This document shows, in pieces, positions 26,846-37,571 of a stretch of 49,172 nucleotides of DNA; the stretch's first letter is position 1, and every line of letters begins with the position of its first letter. Both the position numbers and the translations under genes were made by a program. The stretch is from assembly GCF_900103825.1 (NCBI RefSeq), contig NZ_FNIF01000030.1, forward strand, positions 1-49,172, read 5' to 3'. Source of the stretch: Paenibacillus sp. yr247. Lineage in GTDB: Bacteria > Bacillota > Bacilli > Paenibacillales > NBRC-103111. Below the pieces are notes generated by a model. It did not search any database. It was not told where the DNA came from and saw only the letters and a program-made list of their open reading frames with translations.

Positions 26846-28372
26846 TTGTCATATACTACAAACAGGCAAACTCAAATGGGTTTTAGGAAAAAGGTGGTGA
26901 ATCGCGCTTTGCAATTCAAAGGACGTACGGTCATTGTATTTATTTTGTTAGCCATGTTTGCAAGCAGTATTGTAACACTTACGGTTGTAGATTCATCCTT
27001 CTCATGGGGGCGCAAAGAGCAGCCAGCGGGCAGTACAGCTGCAACTACCGCCACTTCTTCCGGACTATCGAGCAAGGATTTAACCAAGATCTCTACAACA
27101 TTTCAATTGATCGAGAGCAAGTATTTGAAGCAGCCGGATCATGATAAGCTGGTTAACGGCGCGATTAATGGCATGCTGGAGTCTCTGGAAGATCCGTTCA
27201 CCGTATATATGGATCAGAAAGAAGCGAAGCAGTTCGATGAGAGTATTACTTCCTCTTTTCAAGGCATAGGGGCAGAGGTTTCAATTGAGGAAGGTAAATT
27301 CGTTATCGTGTCTCCAATCAAAGGATCTCCTGCCGAGAAAGCCGGTATTCAATCCAAAGACGTAATTGTATCAGTTAATGGGGAGAAGTTGGATGGGCTT
27401 ACCCTCAACCAAGCGGTCATGAAAATCCGCGGACCTAAAGGGACGCAGGCGAAACTAGATTTACTTCGTCAAGGTGCTGGCGATCCGGTTCAAGTCATTG
27501 TAGTTAGAGATAATATTGACGTTGAAACAGTTTATGGCGAAATGCTGCAGGACCAAATTGGGAAAATCGAGATTCGCCAGTTCTCCTCCAATACTGCGGT
27601 ACGCTTCGCTGAAGAGCTGAAGAATCTTGAGGCCAAAGGGATGAAGGGTCTTGTTATCGATGTGCGTAATGATCCTGGCGGTCTTTTGAACGTAGTCGTA
27701 GACATCGTGAATCCTTTCGTCAAGAGCGGAAAACCGATCGTCCAAGTAGAGAATCGAGACGGGAAGCGGGAGCCGACGCCTTCAACAGGAACAGGTAAGA
27801 ACTACCCGGTTACTGTGCTTATCAACAAGGGAAGTGCGAGTGCTTCGGAGATTTTGGCTGGAGCATTCCAAGAAGCTGTCGGAAGTAAAATTATTGGCGA
27901 AACCTCCTATGGTAAAGGGACCGTTCAGGTCACTTTCGAGAAGGAAATGGGAGACGGCAGCAATATTAAAATGACGGTGTACAAATGGTTAACGCCGAAC
28001 GGTAACTGGATTCACAAAACGGGGATTCAGCCTGATATCGCAGTTGAGCAGCCTGGGTATTTCAAAGCAGCTCCTCTCTCTAAGAAAGGCGTGCTTAAAC
28101 AAGATACAACGAGCGATGATGTGAAAAATTTGCAGCTCATGCTAGCTGGTCTTGGCTTTAACCCAGATCGTACCGATGGTTATTTTAATGATAAGACAGC
28201 CACAGCTGTTAAAGCCTACCAACGGACGAACGGATTACCAATGACAGGCGAGGTAGACACGGACACAGCGAGTAAAATCGAGAAGTCGATTTTGGCGCAA
28301 ATCCGTGAAGCCAAAAATGACTTACAGCTGAAAGCAGCTATAGGGCAAATCCAGAAGCAAATCGGGAAATAA
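26846..28372 (+). CDS. ctpB: S41 C-terminal processing protease, CtpB-like
   Basis: The longest form (TTG at 26846) has 508 residues; an ATG at 26876 is as likely, both with weak ribosome sites. Order: one transmembrane segment (TVIVFILLAMFASSIVTLTV), PDZ domain (~120-200, GIGAEVSIEEGKFVIVSPIK...), and the S41 core with catalytic Ser in GSASASEILAG and Lys in SYGKGTVQV. A C-terminal PG_binding_1 domain follows (~430-480, NLQLMLAGLGFNPDRTDGYF). CtpB in B. subtilis cuts SpoIVFA during sporulation signalling. The gene order with ftsEX and a MinJ-like gene supports this paralogue. Confidence 0.9.
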   Translation: MSYTTNRQTQMGFRKKVVNRALQFKGRTVIVFILLAMFASSIVTLTVVDSSFSWGRKEQPAGSTAATTATSSGLSSKDLTKISTTFQLIESKYLKQPDHDKLVNGAINGMLESLEDPFTVYMDQKEAKQFDESITSSFQGIGAEVSIEEGKFVIVSPIKGSPAEKAGIQSKDVIVSVNGEKLDGLTLNQAVMKIRGPKGTQAKLDLLRQGAGDPVQVIVVRDNIDVETVYGEMLQDQIGKIEIRQFSSNTAVRFAEELKNLEAKGMKGLVIDVRNDPGGLLNVVVDIVNPFVKSGKPIVQVENRDGKREPTPSTGTGKNYPVTVLINKGSASASEILAGAFQEAVGSKIIGETSYGKGTVQVTFEKEMGDGSNIKMTVYKWLTPNGNWIHKTGIQPDIAVEQPGYFKAAPLSKKGVLKQDTTSDDVKNLQLMLAGLGFNPDRTDGYFNDKTATAVKAYQRTNGLPMTGEVDTDTASKIEKSILAQIREAKNDLQLKAAIGQIQKQIGK

Positions 28373-28439
28373 TGTTGGTTAGATATTGGAAATTCGCCGA
28401 GAGAGGCAGGAAATAAGCTCTCGTAGTCGAAATAGTGTA

Positions 28440-28475
28440 GGAAGGTTGCAGCGGCAGCCTTCCTATTTTCTTTTT
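28440..28475 (+). terminator. Terminator-like hairpin between ctpB and the minJ-like gene
   Basis: GGAAGG-TTGC and GCAG-CCTTCC (28440-28463) form a stem, with TATTTTCTTTTT after it. The next gene starts only 22 bases later, so it may allow partial read-through. Confidence 0.6.
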
Positions 28476-28496
28476 ATCGAGGAGCCCAGATTCGTT

Positions 28497-29780
28497 ATGG
28501 ATGTGTTGATTCAACTCTTGGACAGACTGCTGCAGGCAGTGGGGCAGTTGTTTGCGAATCCTTTCTACTATATAGGTATTTTATTTATAGTGCTGCACTA
28601 TCGCAGGCAGATTCAGATGGAGCGTAAGCTGTTTCACACACGCCTGCATTCTTTGCTTAACGAGACGTGGCGCACCGTGCTTTGGGGTTGGATAGGCGGT
28701 ATCATCGCCTCCGTACTCATGCTTTTTGTAGGTGTAAACATTCAAGCGGGTACGGTTATTCTATTATGGGTCCTATCGGTCATACTAGTTATGCTGCGTG
28801 TCAGATTCCTGTGTTTAGCTTATGCAGTTGGTATTCTGGGAATCGCGCAGGTGATTCTATCTTGGATACCGAATGCATCAAGCCTCCAAGAGGCGGTGCC
28901 TCCGTTGGATATTGTAGCAAATGCGGATATCCCTTCATTACTGGTTATTGTCGCAGTCCTTCATCTCCTAGAGGGTACGCTTGTCGGATTCCAAGGAGCA
29001 CGTATGACGACTCCATTGTTTCTCGAAGGCAAACGTGGGCAAATTATCGGCGGTCAACAGCTGCAAGGCTTCTGGCCTGTGCCTTTGTTCCTGCTGGTGC
29101 CTTTGACAGGGGGAAGTGTACAGGGTCTTCCATGGGAAACGCTGTTTGGATCGAACCTTGCCTCAGGGTGGACGCTGCTTGCCTTTCCGGCGATGATTGG
29201 CTTCACTGAGTTAACGATATCGAAGCTTCCACGCAAACAAGCCCGTTTCAGCGCAAGTATGCTCTACTTATATGGGGTCATCCTGCTAGTTACAGCGATT
29301 GCCGCTCATTTTTGGCCGCCGATCCTGCTTTTAGGGGCCGTTTTAAGCATTGCTTTGCATGAAGGATTGATTCGCTATAATCAATGGACGGAAGCGAAGC
29401 AGGTTCCTTTCTACGTTCACTCGCAACGAGGACTCATGGTGTTGTCAGTAGTGCCGAATAGCCCTGCGTACGAGCTAGGTATTCAAACAGGCGAACTCAT
29501 TCATAAGGTGAATGGTCACAAAATCAAAAGCAAAACCGATTTGCACGTTGCTATGGGGCTTAATTCCGCCTTCTGCAGGCTGGAAGTGCTGAATGAGCAG
29601 GGCGAGGTACGCTTTATGCAGCGAGCTATTTACGCTGGTGATCATCATCAGTTAGGCATTATATTAGCTCCGGATCAGCAGGCTCTGTACTTCACTGAGC
29701 ATCGATCCTTGCATCTGTTTTCCTTTTTGCGAAGTAAACTGACCGGCTTGTTATCCAATGATTCGACGAAATCCATGTAA
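28497..29780 (+). CDS. MinJ-like polytopic membrane protein with C-terminal PDZ domain
   Basis: The product has 427 residues from the ATG at 28497 after GAGGAG; the in-frame TTG at 28386 would read through the hairpin and add an unlikely basic head. About seven hydrophobic segments (for example FYYIGILFIVLHYRR and WIGGIIASVLMLFVGVNI) are followed by a cytosolic PDZ domain (~345-410, VLSVVPNSPAYELGIQTGEL). This matches B. subtilis MinJ in plan, which links DivIVA to MinCD. MinJ lies next to ctpB there as well. I call it MinJ-like from layout and neighbourhood rather than strong sequence recall. Confidence 0.7.
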   Translation: MDVLIQLLDRLLQAVGQLFANPFYYIGILFIVLHYRRQIQMERKLFHTRLHSLLNETWRTVLWGWIGGIIASVLMLFVGVNIQAGTVILLWVLSVILVMLRVRFLCLAYAVGILGIAQVILSWIPNASSLQEAVPPLDIVANADIPSLLVIVAVLHLLEGTLVGFQGARMTTPLFLEGKRGQIIGGQQLQGFWPVPLFLLVPLTGGSVQGLPWETLFGSNLASGWTLLAFPAMIGFTELTISKLPRKQARFSASMLYLYGVILLVTAIAAHFWPPILLLGAVLSIALHEGLIRYNQWTEAKQVPFYVHSQRGLMVLSVVPNSPAYELGIQTGELIHKVNGHKIKSKTDLHVAMGLNSAFCRLEVLNEQGEVRFMQRAIYAGDHHQLGIILAPDQQALYFTEHRSLHLFSFLRSKLTGLLSNDSTKSM

Positions 29781-29786
29781 GAAAGA

Positions 29787-29818
29787 AGACCCTATCTCTC
29801 TGATGAGAGGTAGGGTCT
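29787..29818. terminator. Bidirectional terminator between convergent minJ-like and stator genes
   Basis: AGACCCTATCTCTC (29787-29800) pairs with GAGAGGTAGGGTCT (29805-29818), one G-U or mismatch position, around a 4-base loop. It lies in the 45 bases between two convergent genes. Confidence 0.8.
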
Positions 29819-29825
29819 CTATTGC

Positions 29826-30647
29826 TTATTTAAGCGCAGTTGTGGGAGCCAGCCCATCACGCAGAACAATGATTTCTACGCGGCGATTTTTGCTGCGGTT
29901 CTCATCACTGGTGTTGGCTGCTTTGGGCATCGTATCGGCATAAGCCGTAGCAATAAATTTGTTGTTATCCAGTTTGGCCGTATCGCTAAAATAGCGAAGT
30001 ACCGAAAGGGAACGGGCGAAAGATAGTCCCCAGTTATCTTTGAAAGGTGATCCCGGAGCCAGAGGTAAATTGTCTGTATGACCTTCTATACTTACCTTGC
30101 TGTTCAGCGTGGGGAAGAGTGAAGCAAGCTTTTGCAAAATAGGCGAGGAGGCCGCTTTTAGGTCAGCTTTTCCTAGGTCAAACAGGAACAAGTCATTCAG
30201 CGTGATAGCCACGCCGCGTTCCGTATCGCTAGCTGATACTTGTGCCTCCAGATTTTGATCCTTAATATAGGCTTGCACTTGTTTTAAAAGATCTTGAAGT
30301 TCCTTTTCACGTTTTTCTTTTTCATTATCCGCAGGCTTTGTTTTATCTTTCTCTTCCTTCTGAACGTCCTGATTATGCTTGGTGTAATCCTTGTCCTTGC
30401 TATCGGCGTCACCCTGTTTTGGGGTCATTTGACCGCTGATGCCTTTGCCTTTATCCAAAACCGAATCCGCTTTCTGGAATTGCATGTTTAATACTTGAGC
30501 CAAAACGGAATACTTTTGAACATCGACTTTACTCATTGCATACATAATAATGAAGAAAACAAGCAGAAGGGTGATTAAATCAGCGTAGGTAATGAGCCAT
30601 CTCTCATGATTGACATGTTCCTGGTGCTTTCTACCTCTCCTCGCCAT
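29826..30647 (-). CDS. motS: Flagellar stator protein, MotB/MotS family
   Basis: The product has 273 residues from the ATG at 30647 (MARRGRKHQ), 9 bases after GAGGAGG. The single transmembrane helix holds the ion-carrying Asp in ERWLITYADLITLLLVFFIIM. A Lys/Asp-rich linker and plug region is followed by an OmpA-like peptidoglycan-binding domain (~150-265, KVSIEGHTDNLPLAPGSPFKDN; NRRVEIIVL). The DLITLLLVFFI pattern recalls MotS, the sodium-coupled form in Bacillus, more than MotB. The paralogue choice is inference. The start overlaps the upstream motA/motP-type gene by 17 bases. Confidence 0.8.
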   Translation of the reverse strand: MARRGRKHQEHVNHERWLITYADLITLLLVFFIIMYAMSKVDVQKYSVLAQVLNMQFQKADSVLDKGKGISGQMTPKQGDADSKDKDYTKHNQDVQKEEKDKTKPADNEKEKREKELQDLLKQVQAYIKDQNLEAQVSASDTERGVAITLNDLFLFDLGKADLKAASSPILQKLASLFPTLNSKVSIEGHTDNLPLAPGSPFKDNWGLSFARSLSVLRYFSDTAKLDNNKFIATAYADTMPKAANTSDENRSKNRRVEIIVLRDGLAPTTALK

Positions 30648-31422
30648 TATTAGCATCCTCCTCTACTGTTTTTGTTTTTTTATCGTGGAGGAAGGAATTC
30701 AGTTTTTTCTTAATTAATTGTGGATTCTCACCGGCTTGCAGGGCAAGAATGCCTTCTAACATCAGTTCCATTTCAGATACCATTTCTTTGCCGCGAACTT
30801 TAATTTTATTAGCAATCGGAAGATAGACCAAGTTGGCGCTCATAACCCCGTAAAGGGTAGCTGTGAAGGCTACTGCAATAGCAGGCCCGAGACTGGATGG
30901 GTCCGCGAGATTACCGAGAACGTGAATGAGTCCCATAACGGTACCTATAATACCCATAGTAGGCGCATAGCCGCCTCCGGCTTCGAACACTTTGGACATA
31001 TTATCAACCTGATGCTCAATTGCATCCATTTCAAGCTCAAGAATTTGTCTGGTTAACTCAGGATCTGTTCCATCCACTACCATCAACAAACCATCTTTCA
31101 GGAATGGATTCTGATGCTCCTGTGCGCGCTGTTCGAGAGCAAGAACACCTTCTCTTCGAGCGATAGAAGCCATATCTACAATCTCATCAATCGTTGCTCC
31201 GGGATCTCTCTTTACTTCTTTGAAGGCAATGCTGAGAGCTTTAGGGATTTTGGCTAAAATGGAGACAGGAAAGCTGATGGCTACGGCTCCAAAGGTTCCA
31301 CCGAACACGATCAACATGGCGCTCGGGATGATCAAAGAACCGATGTGACCGCCATCCCACATATACCCGCCGACTAAACCTGCAAGACCTAAAAGTAATC
31401 CTAAAACCGTTGTCAAATCCAT
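30631..31422 (-). CDS. motP: Flagellar stator protein, MotA/MotP family
   Basis: The product has 263 residues from the ATG at 31422 (MDLTTVLGLLLGLAG), with GGAG 10 bases upstream; the open frame reaches 31578 but the head is unlike the family. It has four membrane helices and a large cytoplasmic loop with charged residues that contact FliG (FKEVKRDPGATIDEIVDMAS, REGVLALEQRAQ). GYAPTMGIIGTVMGLIHVLGNL is the signature Pro/Gly helix 3, and LYGVMSANLVYLPIANKIK is helix 4. It forms the ion channel with the overlapping downstream gene. No other motility gene lies nearby, as with MotPS or MotAB pairs in Bacillus. Confidence 0.82.
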   Translation of the reverse strand: MDLTTVLGLLLGLAGLVGGYMWDGGHIGSLIIPSAMLIVFGGTFGAVAISFPVSILAKIPKALSIAFKEVKRDPGATIDEIVDMASIARREGVLALEQRAQEHQNPFLKDGLLMVVDGTDPELTRQILELEMDAIEHQVDNMSKVFEAGGGYAPTMGIIGTVMGLIHVLGNLADPSSLGPAIAVAFTATLYGVMSANLVYLPIANKIKVRGKEMVSEMELMLEGILALQAGENPQLIKKKLNSFLHDKKTKTVEEDANNGEER

Positions 31423-31716
31423 GACTGTACCACTCCTAATTAGCATAAAAAGTATAGGGAACATAAAAGCAGCCTGATAAATTCGTTGGGGTCGCAGCAA
31501 GGTGTTTTTACAGGCCGTAACAGATATTGCCGTTTGCATCAATGATTCAAAAAGAGTATAATGGAAAAACCAGAACAAACATTCTTATGATGGATGATTT
31601 AGAGAATCCTTCATAGTCGGACGAACACGTTCCATAAACTTTTATATCGGAAATTGCAAAAGGAAAGTGAATAGGATAAAAGTTTGATTTATTTCCATAA
31701 GTGTAGGTGATTAGTG

Positions 31717-33714
31717 ATGAATGAACTTGAAGTCAGCTCTAAGAAGTTTGAGCTTGTATCTGACTTTTCTCCGCAAGGCGATCAGCCTAGAGCGATTGAG
31801 GAAATTGTTCAAAGTATTCAAGCGGGTAATAAGCACCAGACGCTTTTAGGTGCGACGGGAACAGGGAAAACGTTCACAGCAGCGCAAGTGATTGCAAAGT
31901 TGAATCGTCCTACCTTGATTATTGCGCATAACAAAACATTAGCCGCACAGCTGTGCAGCGAATTCAAAGAGTTTTTTCCTCATAATGCCGTCTCCTACTT
32001 CGTTAGTTACTATGATTACTACCAACCAGAAGCCTACATTGCCTCCTCTGACACGTACATCGAGAAAGATTCCAGCATAAATGAAGAGATTGATAAGCTT
32101 CGCCACTCAGCGACAAGCTCATTATTCGAACGCCGTGACGTTATTGTCGTCGCGAGTGTGTCGTGTATTTACGGCTTGGGTTCGCCAATTGAATATGGAA
32201 ATATGCTGCTTTCTTTGCGTGTAGGGATGGAGAAATCGCGCACCGAGATTCTACACCGGCTTGTGGACATTCAATATCAGCGTAATGATTTGAACTTCGT
32301 CCGCGGGACGTTTCGCGTTCGCGGAGATGTTGTTGAGATTTTCCCGGCTTCGCATGGCGAACAAGCGGTAAGAGTTGAGTTGTTCGGTGACGAAATTGAA
32401 CGGATTACGGAAATTGATGTGCTAACGGGCGAGATTATCGGCGAACGAGATCATATCGCGATTTTTCCGGCGTCTCACTTTGTGACACACGAGGATACAA
32501 TGAAGCGAGCGCTCGTGAATATTGAGCGGGAGCTTGAGGAGCGTCTTGCCGAGCTGAAAGAGCAGGGGAAGCTGTTGGAAGCACAGAGGCTCGAACAACG
32601 GACGCGTTACGATATGGAAATGATGCAAGAGATGGGGTTCTGCTCGGGCATTGAGAACTACTCAGGACCGCTGACATTCCGTGAGAGGGGGGCTACGCCT
32701 TATACGCTTTTAGATTATTTCCCAGACGATATGCTTTTCATGGTCGATGAATCTCATGTGACTTTACCGCAGATTCGCGCAATGTATAATGGAGACAGGG
32801 CGAGAAAAGAAGTCTTGGTTGACCATGGATTCCGCTTGCCATCTGCGCTCGATAACCGTCCTCTGCGTTTTGAGGAGTTTGAGGAGAAAATCAGTCAAAT
32901 TTTATATATATCAGCTACACCCGGACCCTACGAGTTGGAACATTGTCCGGAAATGACGCAACAAATCATTCGTCCTACAGGGTTATTGGATCCCATTATT
33001 GAGGTAAGACCAACCAAGGGCCAAATTGATGATTTGCTAGCTGAAATTCATGATCGGATTCGGAAAGATGAACGGGTGCTCGTCACTACGTTAACGAAGA
33101 AGATGTCGGAGGATTTAACCGATTACTTCAAGGAAATAGGCATTAAAGTTCGATATTTGCACTCCGATATTAAAACCTTTGAACGTATGCAGATTTTACG
33201 TGATTTGCGATTGGGGACTTTTCATGTTCTCGTGGGGATTAACCTTCTTCGGGAAGGACTTGATTTACCAGAAGTATCGCTGGTTGCAATTCTGGATGCG
33301 GACAAAGAAGGGTTCCTGCGCTCTGAACGTTCGCTGATTCAAACCATCGGCCGTGCGGCGCGTAACTCGGATGGTCGCGTCATTATGTACGGAGATAAAA
33401 TTACCGATTCCATGCAAAAAGCGATCTATGAAACAAGCCGTCGACGCAGTATTCAGGAAGCGCATAATGAGAAGATGGGGATAACGCCGCAAACGATTGC
33501 CAAGAAAATTCGCGATGTTATTGAAGCGACGAAGGTAGCTGAACAGAAAGCCGATTATCTGGCCGATGTGAAAGGTGCGAAGATGTCGAAGAAAGATCGT
33601 GCTTCACTGATCGAGCGTTTGGAAGGCGAAATGAAAGAGGCTGCGAAGAACCTACAGTTCGAACGAGCCGCACAGCTGCGTGATGCTATTATGGAAATGA
33701 AAGCTGAAGCCTAG
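31717..33714 (+). CDS. uvrB: UvrABC excision nuclease subunit B
   Basis: UvrB is the damage-verifying helicase of nucleotide excision repair; it receives damaged DNA from UvrA and recruits UvrC. The product has 665 residues; the ATG at 31717 follows AGGTG at 8 bases. Walker A is [13 protein letters not shown], and the beta-hairpin that clamps DNA is in [15 protein letters not shown]. The helicase motifs are [11 protein letters not shown] and [16 protein letters not shown]. The C-terminal UVR domain ([19 protein letters not shown]) binds UvrA and UvrC. uvrA follows 38 bases later. Confidence 0.97.
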   Translation: MNELEVSSKKFELVSDFSPQGDQPRAIEEIVQSIQAGNKHQTLLGATGTGKTFTAAQVIAKLNRPTLIIAHNKTLAAQLCSEFKEFFPHNAVSYFVSYYDYYQPEAYIASSDTYIEKDSSINEEIDKLRHSATSSLFERRDVIVVASVSCIYGLGSPIEYGNMLLSLRVGMEKSRTEILHRLVDIQYQRNDLNFVRGTFRVRGDVVEIFPASHGEQAVRVELFGDEIERITEIDVLTGEIIGERDHIAIFPASHFVTHEDTMKRALVNIERELEERLAELKEQGKLLEAQRLEQRTRYDMEMMQEMGFCSGIENYSGPLTFRERGATPYTLLDYFPDDMLFMVDESHVTLPQIRAMYNGDRARKEVLVDHGFRLPSALDNRPLRFEEFEEKISQILYISATPGPYELEHCPEMTQQIIRPTGLLDPIIEVRPTKGQIDDLLAEIHDRIRKDERVLVTTLTKKMSEDLTDYFKEIGIKVRYLHSDIKTFERMQILRDLRLGTFHVLVGINLLREGLDLPEVSLVAILDADKEGFLRSERSLIQTIGRAARNSDGRVIMYGDKITDSMQKAIYETSRRRSIQEAHNEKMGITPQTIAKKIRDVIEATKVAEQKADYLADVKGAKMSKKDRASLIERLEGEMKEAAKNLQFERAAQLRDAIMEMKAEA

Positions 33715-33752
33715 AAGGGGTTTCAGCTTCACATAGGAGAGGAAGGGTACCC

Positions 33753-36635
33753 TTGTCTAGAGATCAAATCGTCATTAAAGGAGCTAGAGCTCATAATCTG
33801 AAAAACATAGATGTCACGATTCCGCGTGATAAGTTTGTTGTCCTAACGGGCTTAAGCGGTTCGGGGAAATCGTCACTTGCCTTTGATACGATTTATGCGG
33901 AGGGTCAGCGCAGATACGTAGAATCGCTATCCGCCTACGCCAGACAATTTCTAGGGCAGATGGATAAGCCGGATGTAGATTCCATTGAAGGTCTATCACC
34001 GGCTATTTCCATTGATCAGAAGACAACAAGCCGCAATCCGCGTTCAACGGTTGGGACAGTAACGGAGATTTACGACTATTTGCGTTTGCTTTATGCTCGA
34101 ATTGGACGACCGCATTGCCCCACCCATGGAATTGAGATTACATCCCAAACCGTGGAACAAATGGTGGATCGCATTATGGAGTATCCGGAACGTACGAAGC
34201 TCCAGATTCTTTCTCCCCTTATTTCAGGACGCAAAGGCGAACATACGAAGCTTCTTGCCGATATTCAAAAACAGGGCTTCGTCAGGGTACGTGTCAACGG
34301 TGAAACGGTCGATCTCTCTGAGAAGATTGAACTCGACAAAAATAAGAAGCACACGATCGAAGTCGTTGTTGACCGAATCGTGATCAAAGAGGATGTTCAA
34401 ACTCGTCTTGCGGATTCCCTGGAGACAGCGCTCAAGTTGGCAAATGGCCGGGTAATCGTCGATATCATTGATAAAGAAGAGCTGCTCTTTAGCCAGAACT
34501 TAGCCTGTCCGGAGTGCGGCTTCAGTGTTGAAGAATTAGCGCCTAGAATGTTCTCGTTTAACAGTCCCTTTGGTGCTTGTCCCGACTGTGACGGACTAGG
34601 CAGTCAGATGATCGTTGATCCTGATTTACTTGTTCCTGATGCTAAGCTAACGATTGAAGAAGGAGCGTTCGAAGCTTGGGCCGGCAGCACTTCCAACTAT
34701 TATCCGCAATTTCTTGCGGCGGTTTGTGAACATTATTCCATTCCACGCAATGTGCCTGTATCTGAGATAAGCAGTGATCAGATGAAGGTTATCCTTTATG
34801 GAACAGGCGGGGAGAAGATTCGCTTCCGCTATGAGAATGATATGGGAGCAAGCAAGGAAGCGCTAGTTCCTTTCGAGGGTATCATTCGCAACTTAGAACG
34901 CAGATTCAAAGATACGTTCTCTGAGGGGATCCGAGAGCACATTCAGACGTATATGAGCACGAAGCCTTGTCCGAAGTGTAAAGGACAACGTCTGAAGCCA
35001 GAAACGTTAGCTGTGACGATCAATGGCAAAAACATTGCTCATGCAACTTCCCTCTCGATTGGTGACGCTGAGGAATGGTTCAAAGGGCTGGACTTGAATG
35101 AACGGGAGCTGACGATTTCCAATTTGATTCTCAAAGAAATCAGAGCTCGCCTAGGGTTCCTAGTGAATGTAGGCCTTGATTACTTAACGATGCATCGTGC
35201 CGCAGGAACATTATCGGGCGGAGAAGCACAACGGATACGTTTGGCAACTCAGATTGGTTCCAGCTTGATGGGTGTCCTTTATATTTTGGATGAGCCCAGT
35301 ATCGGACTGCATCAGAGAGATAATACGCGTCTGATTCAGACGCTCGAGCATATGCGCGACCTTGGTAATACGTTGATCGTCGTGGAACATGACGAAGATA
35401 CGATGATGGCTGCCGATTACATTATCGATATCGGACCTGGTGCCGGTATTCATGGCGGACAAGTCATTGCGCAAGGTACGCCTAAAGAGTTGATGAAAGA
35501 CGAAAACTCTCTTACAGGGCAATACCTCAGCGGCAAACGTTTCATTCCTATTCCGGCAGTGCGACGCAAGCCGAATGGGAAATGGATCGAGGTCAAAGGC
35601 GCCAAAGAAAATAATTTGCGCAACGTCTCGGCTAAAGTGCCGCTCGGTATATTCACCTGTGTAACTGGGGTATCCGGTTCAGGAAAAAGTACGTTGATTA
35701 ACGAAATTTTGTTCAAAACCCTGTCGCGTGATTTAAATGGAGCAAAGGTTCGTCCCGGCGAACATAAGGAAATTATTGGGCTTGAGCACATTGATAAAGT
35801 CATTGATATTGACCAGTCTCCGATAGGTCGTACGCCTCGCTCCAACCCAGCAACGTATACGGGTGTATTTGACGATATTCGTGATGTTTATGCGAATACG
35901 AATGAGGCTAAGGTGCGTGGTTACAAGAAGGGCCGATTCAGCTTTAACGTGAAGGGCGGCCGTTGTGAGGCTTGTCGTGGAGACGGCATCATCAAGATCG
36001 AGATGCACTTCTTACCAGACGTTTACGTGCCTTGTGAAGTGTGTAAAGGCAAGCGGTATAACCGTGAGACGATGGAAGTGAAGTACAAGGGCAAGAGCAT
36101 TTCTGAAGTGCTCGAGATGACGATTGAGGACGGCTGTGAGTTCTTCAAGAACTTGCCGCGTATTCATCGTAAGCTGACGACGCTTCTGGATGTCGGGCTG
36201 GGCTACATGACACTTGGCCAGCCAGCGACGACGCTGTCCGGCGGCGAAGCCCAGCGTGTGAAGCTCGCGGCGGAGTTGTACCGCCGCAGTACAGGCAAGA
36301 CGATCTACATCCTGGATGAGCCCACTACGGGGCTCCACATCCACGATATCGATCGTCTGCTGAAGGTGCTCCACCGTCTTGTCGAGAACGGTGAGACTGT
36401 GCTTGTCATCGAGCATAACCTCGATGTGATCAAGACGGCGGACCACGTCATCGATCTAGGCCCCGAGGGTGGCAACCGCGGCGGACTAATCGTGGCTTCC
36501 GGTACGCCGGAAGATGTCGTGAAGGTGGCCGGATCTTACACCGGCCAGTATTTGAAACCGATCCTCGAACGGGATCGGGAGCGCTCTGAGAACTACGCGA
36601 AGCGCCTAGAAGTACTTGAAGAATCAGTCGGTTAG
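33753..36635 (+). CDS. uvrA: UvrABC excision nuclease subunit A
   Basis: UvrA is the dimeric ABC-type ATPase that first finds helix-distorting DNA damage. The product has 960 residues, TTG start after GGAAGGG. It has two ABC modules: Walker [15 protein letters not shown] and [14 protein letters not shown], and signatures [12 protein letters not shown] and [12 protein letters not shown]. Zinc fingers are in [11 protein letters not shown]...[13 protein letters not shown] and [11 protein letters not shown]...CEVCKGKRY. Length is normal. A strong hairpin terminator ends the uvrBA unit. Confidence 0.98.
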   Translation: MSRDQIVIKGARAHNLKNIDVTIPRDKFVVLTGLSGSGKSSLAFDTIYAEGQRRYVESLSAYARQFLGQMDKPDVDSIEGLSPAISIDQKTTSRNPRSTVGTVTEIYDYLRLLYARIGRPHCPTHGIEITSQTVEQMVDRIMEYPERTKLQILSPLISGRKGEHTKLLADIQKQGFVRVRVNGETVDLSEKIELDKNKKHTIEVVVDRIVIKEDVQTRLADSLETALKLANGRVIVDIIDKEELLFSQNLACPECGFSVEELAPRMFSFNSPFGACPDCDGLGSQMIVDPDLLVPDAKLTIEEGAFEAWAGSTSNYYPQFLAAVCEHYSIPRNVPVSEISSDQMKVILYGTGGEKIRFRYENDMGASKEALVPFEGIIRNLERRFKDTFSEGIREHIQTYMSTKPCPKCKGQRLKPETLAVTINGKNIAHATSLSIGDAEEWFKGLDLNERELTISNLILKEIRARLGFLVNVGLDYLTMHRAAGTLSGGEAQRIRLATQIGSSLMGVLYILDEPSIGLHQRDNTRLIQTLEHMRDLGNTLIVVEHDEDTMMAADYIIDIGPGAGIHGGQVIAQGTPKELMKDENSLTGQYLSGKRFIPIPAVRRKPNGKWIEVKGAKENNLRNVSAKVPLGIFTCVTGVSGSGKSTLINEILFKTLSRDLNGAKVRPGEHKEIIGLEHIDKVIDIDQSPIGRTPRSNPATYTGVFDDIRDVYANTNEAKVRGYKKGRFSFNVKGGRCEACRGDGIIKIEMHFLPDVYVPCEVCKGKRYNRETMEVKYKGKSISEVLEMTIEDGCEFFKNLPRIHRKLTTLLDVGLGYMTLGQPATTLSGGEAQRVKLAAELYRRSTGKTIYILDEPTTGLHIHDIDRLLKVLHRLVENGETVLVIEHNLDVIKTADHVIDLGPEGGNRGGLIVASGTPEDVVKVAGSYTGQYLKPILERDRERSENYAKRLEVLEESVG

Positions 36636-36650
36636 CGTTGGCTCCAGAAT

Positions 36651-36690
36651 AAGCATGGACTCACGAATATAATGTCGTGAGTCCATGCTT
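36651..36690 (+). terminator. Terminator of uvrBA
   Basis: AAGCATGGACTCACGA (36651-36666) pairs perfectly over 16 bp with 36675-36690, loop of 8 bases, followed by ATTTGTTTGT. It is a very stable hairpin with a modest T run. Confidence 0.75.
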
Positions 36691-36931
36691 ATTTGTTTGT
36701 TCATTTTCCTTCGTACACAGAAGGAAATTTTAATTCCAACTAAGTTAATATGAATTTTGTGAAGACTTAATTGAATGATACATGCTTCGACAATTTTACC
36801 CTCTATCTAAATATAGGAGATTAGCCCTATAATTAAGTTATCAGTTGCACACGAAAATATCCCTCCTACTAACTATTCATGATCGAGAGATATAGGCAGT
36901 CCTAATCTATCTACTTTATGGAGGCTTGTTT

Positions 36932-37090
36932 ATGAAACCGACGTTAGAGATACAACAGATTGTTTCTACTTTAGGGATCGACCCCATCCGATTCTTAGCT
37001 TGGCAAGAGAAAGAACTAGTTGAGAAACAACTACATACATCCATAGAGGAGCATAAGGAGTCTACCCACATGTACGGCCTAGTCGTTTAA
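36932..37090 (+). CDS. Small hypothetical protein, 52 residues
   Basis: The ATG at 36932 has GGAGG 7 bases upstream (TATGGAGGCTTGTTT), an excellent ribosome site. The product begins MKPTLEIQQIVSTLGIDPI and is mostly helical and charged (FLAWQEKELVEKQLHT), ending HMYGLVV; no membrane segment. I do not recognise the family. The flanks (36691-36931 and 37091-37288) are AT-rich; a TATAAT-like element lies near 36829 and there is no other convincing gene. Confidence 0.6.
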   Translation: MKPTLEIQQIVSTLGIDPIRFLAWQEKELVEKQLHTSIEEHKESTHMYGLVV

Positions 37091-37288
37091 ATCGGGAGCC
37101 CTTCAACCTACGAAAACCTATAGAACCCGAATGTCCTTTAGTGGAGATTTGGGTTCATTTATTTTCTATGATTTAAGAAGCGTCAGACAAAATTTCAGTG
37201 AGCTAGTTGAGCTAATACAGGTGTTTTGACCAAAGCACCTTGCAAACCTTACGCTAAGCATTGAATCTCAGCATGCCCAGAGTTATAA

Positions 37289-37402
37289 ATGTTCGAAGAG
37301 ATGGACATTTTATACTTACGAGGCAGGTTTGAGAAAATCGCGATTCATCAAGAAGAAATCATTGACTTGATTCGCGACCGTCTTTTCAAGTTTCCACAAT
37401 AA
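37289..37402 (+). CDS. Possible small protein, 37 residues (doubtful)
   Basis: An ATG-started frame encodes MFEEMDILYLRGRFEKIAIH and continues as a charged amphipathic helix ending RDRLFKFPQ. The composition looks protein-like, but there is no clear ribosome site before the ATG and the frame is short. It could be a remnant of a longer gene. Kept at low confidence. Confidence 0.25.
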   Translation: MFEEMDILYLRGRFEKIAIHQEEIIDLIRDRLFKFPQ

Positions 37403-37465
37403 CGATCTAATGTGTTAAATTGTTTTGAATGAACTGGTCAATCTAACCAAAAGGTGACAAACTTG

Positions 37466-37514
37466 TTACACATGAGTGTAATCACTTGCATCTAGTGCCC
37501 AATCAAGCTAACAT
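37466..37514 (+). promoter_or_regulatory. Promoter and palindrome upstream of the DUF2759 gene
   Basis: TTACAC-ATGA-GTGTAA (37466-37481) is a perfect 6+6 palindrome directly before a possible -35 TTGCAT (37486-37491). A 17-base spacer and TAACAT (37509-37514) follow. The placement fits an activator or repressor site, but no regulator is identified. Confidence 0.35.
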
Positions 37515-37571
37515 AGAATTAAAATAGCAGGACGTGTGCCTTGCACCGAGTTACTATAAGGAGGTTTCACC

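Noticed and set aside
31620..31640. LexA (SOS) box upstream of uvrB: CGAAC-AC-GTTCC
   Set aside because: The half sites are right but the spacer is 2 bases instead of 4, so it does not fit the Bacillus CGAAC-N4-GTTCG box. uvrB is a known SOS gene in relatives, but I cannot support a site here.
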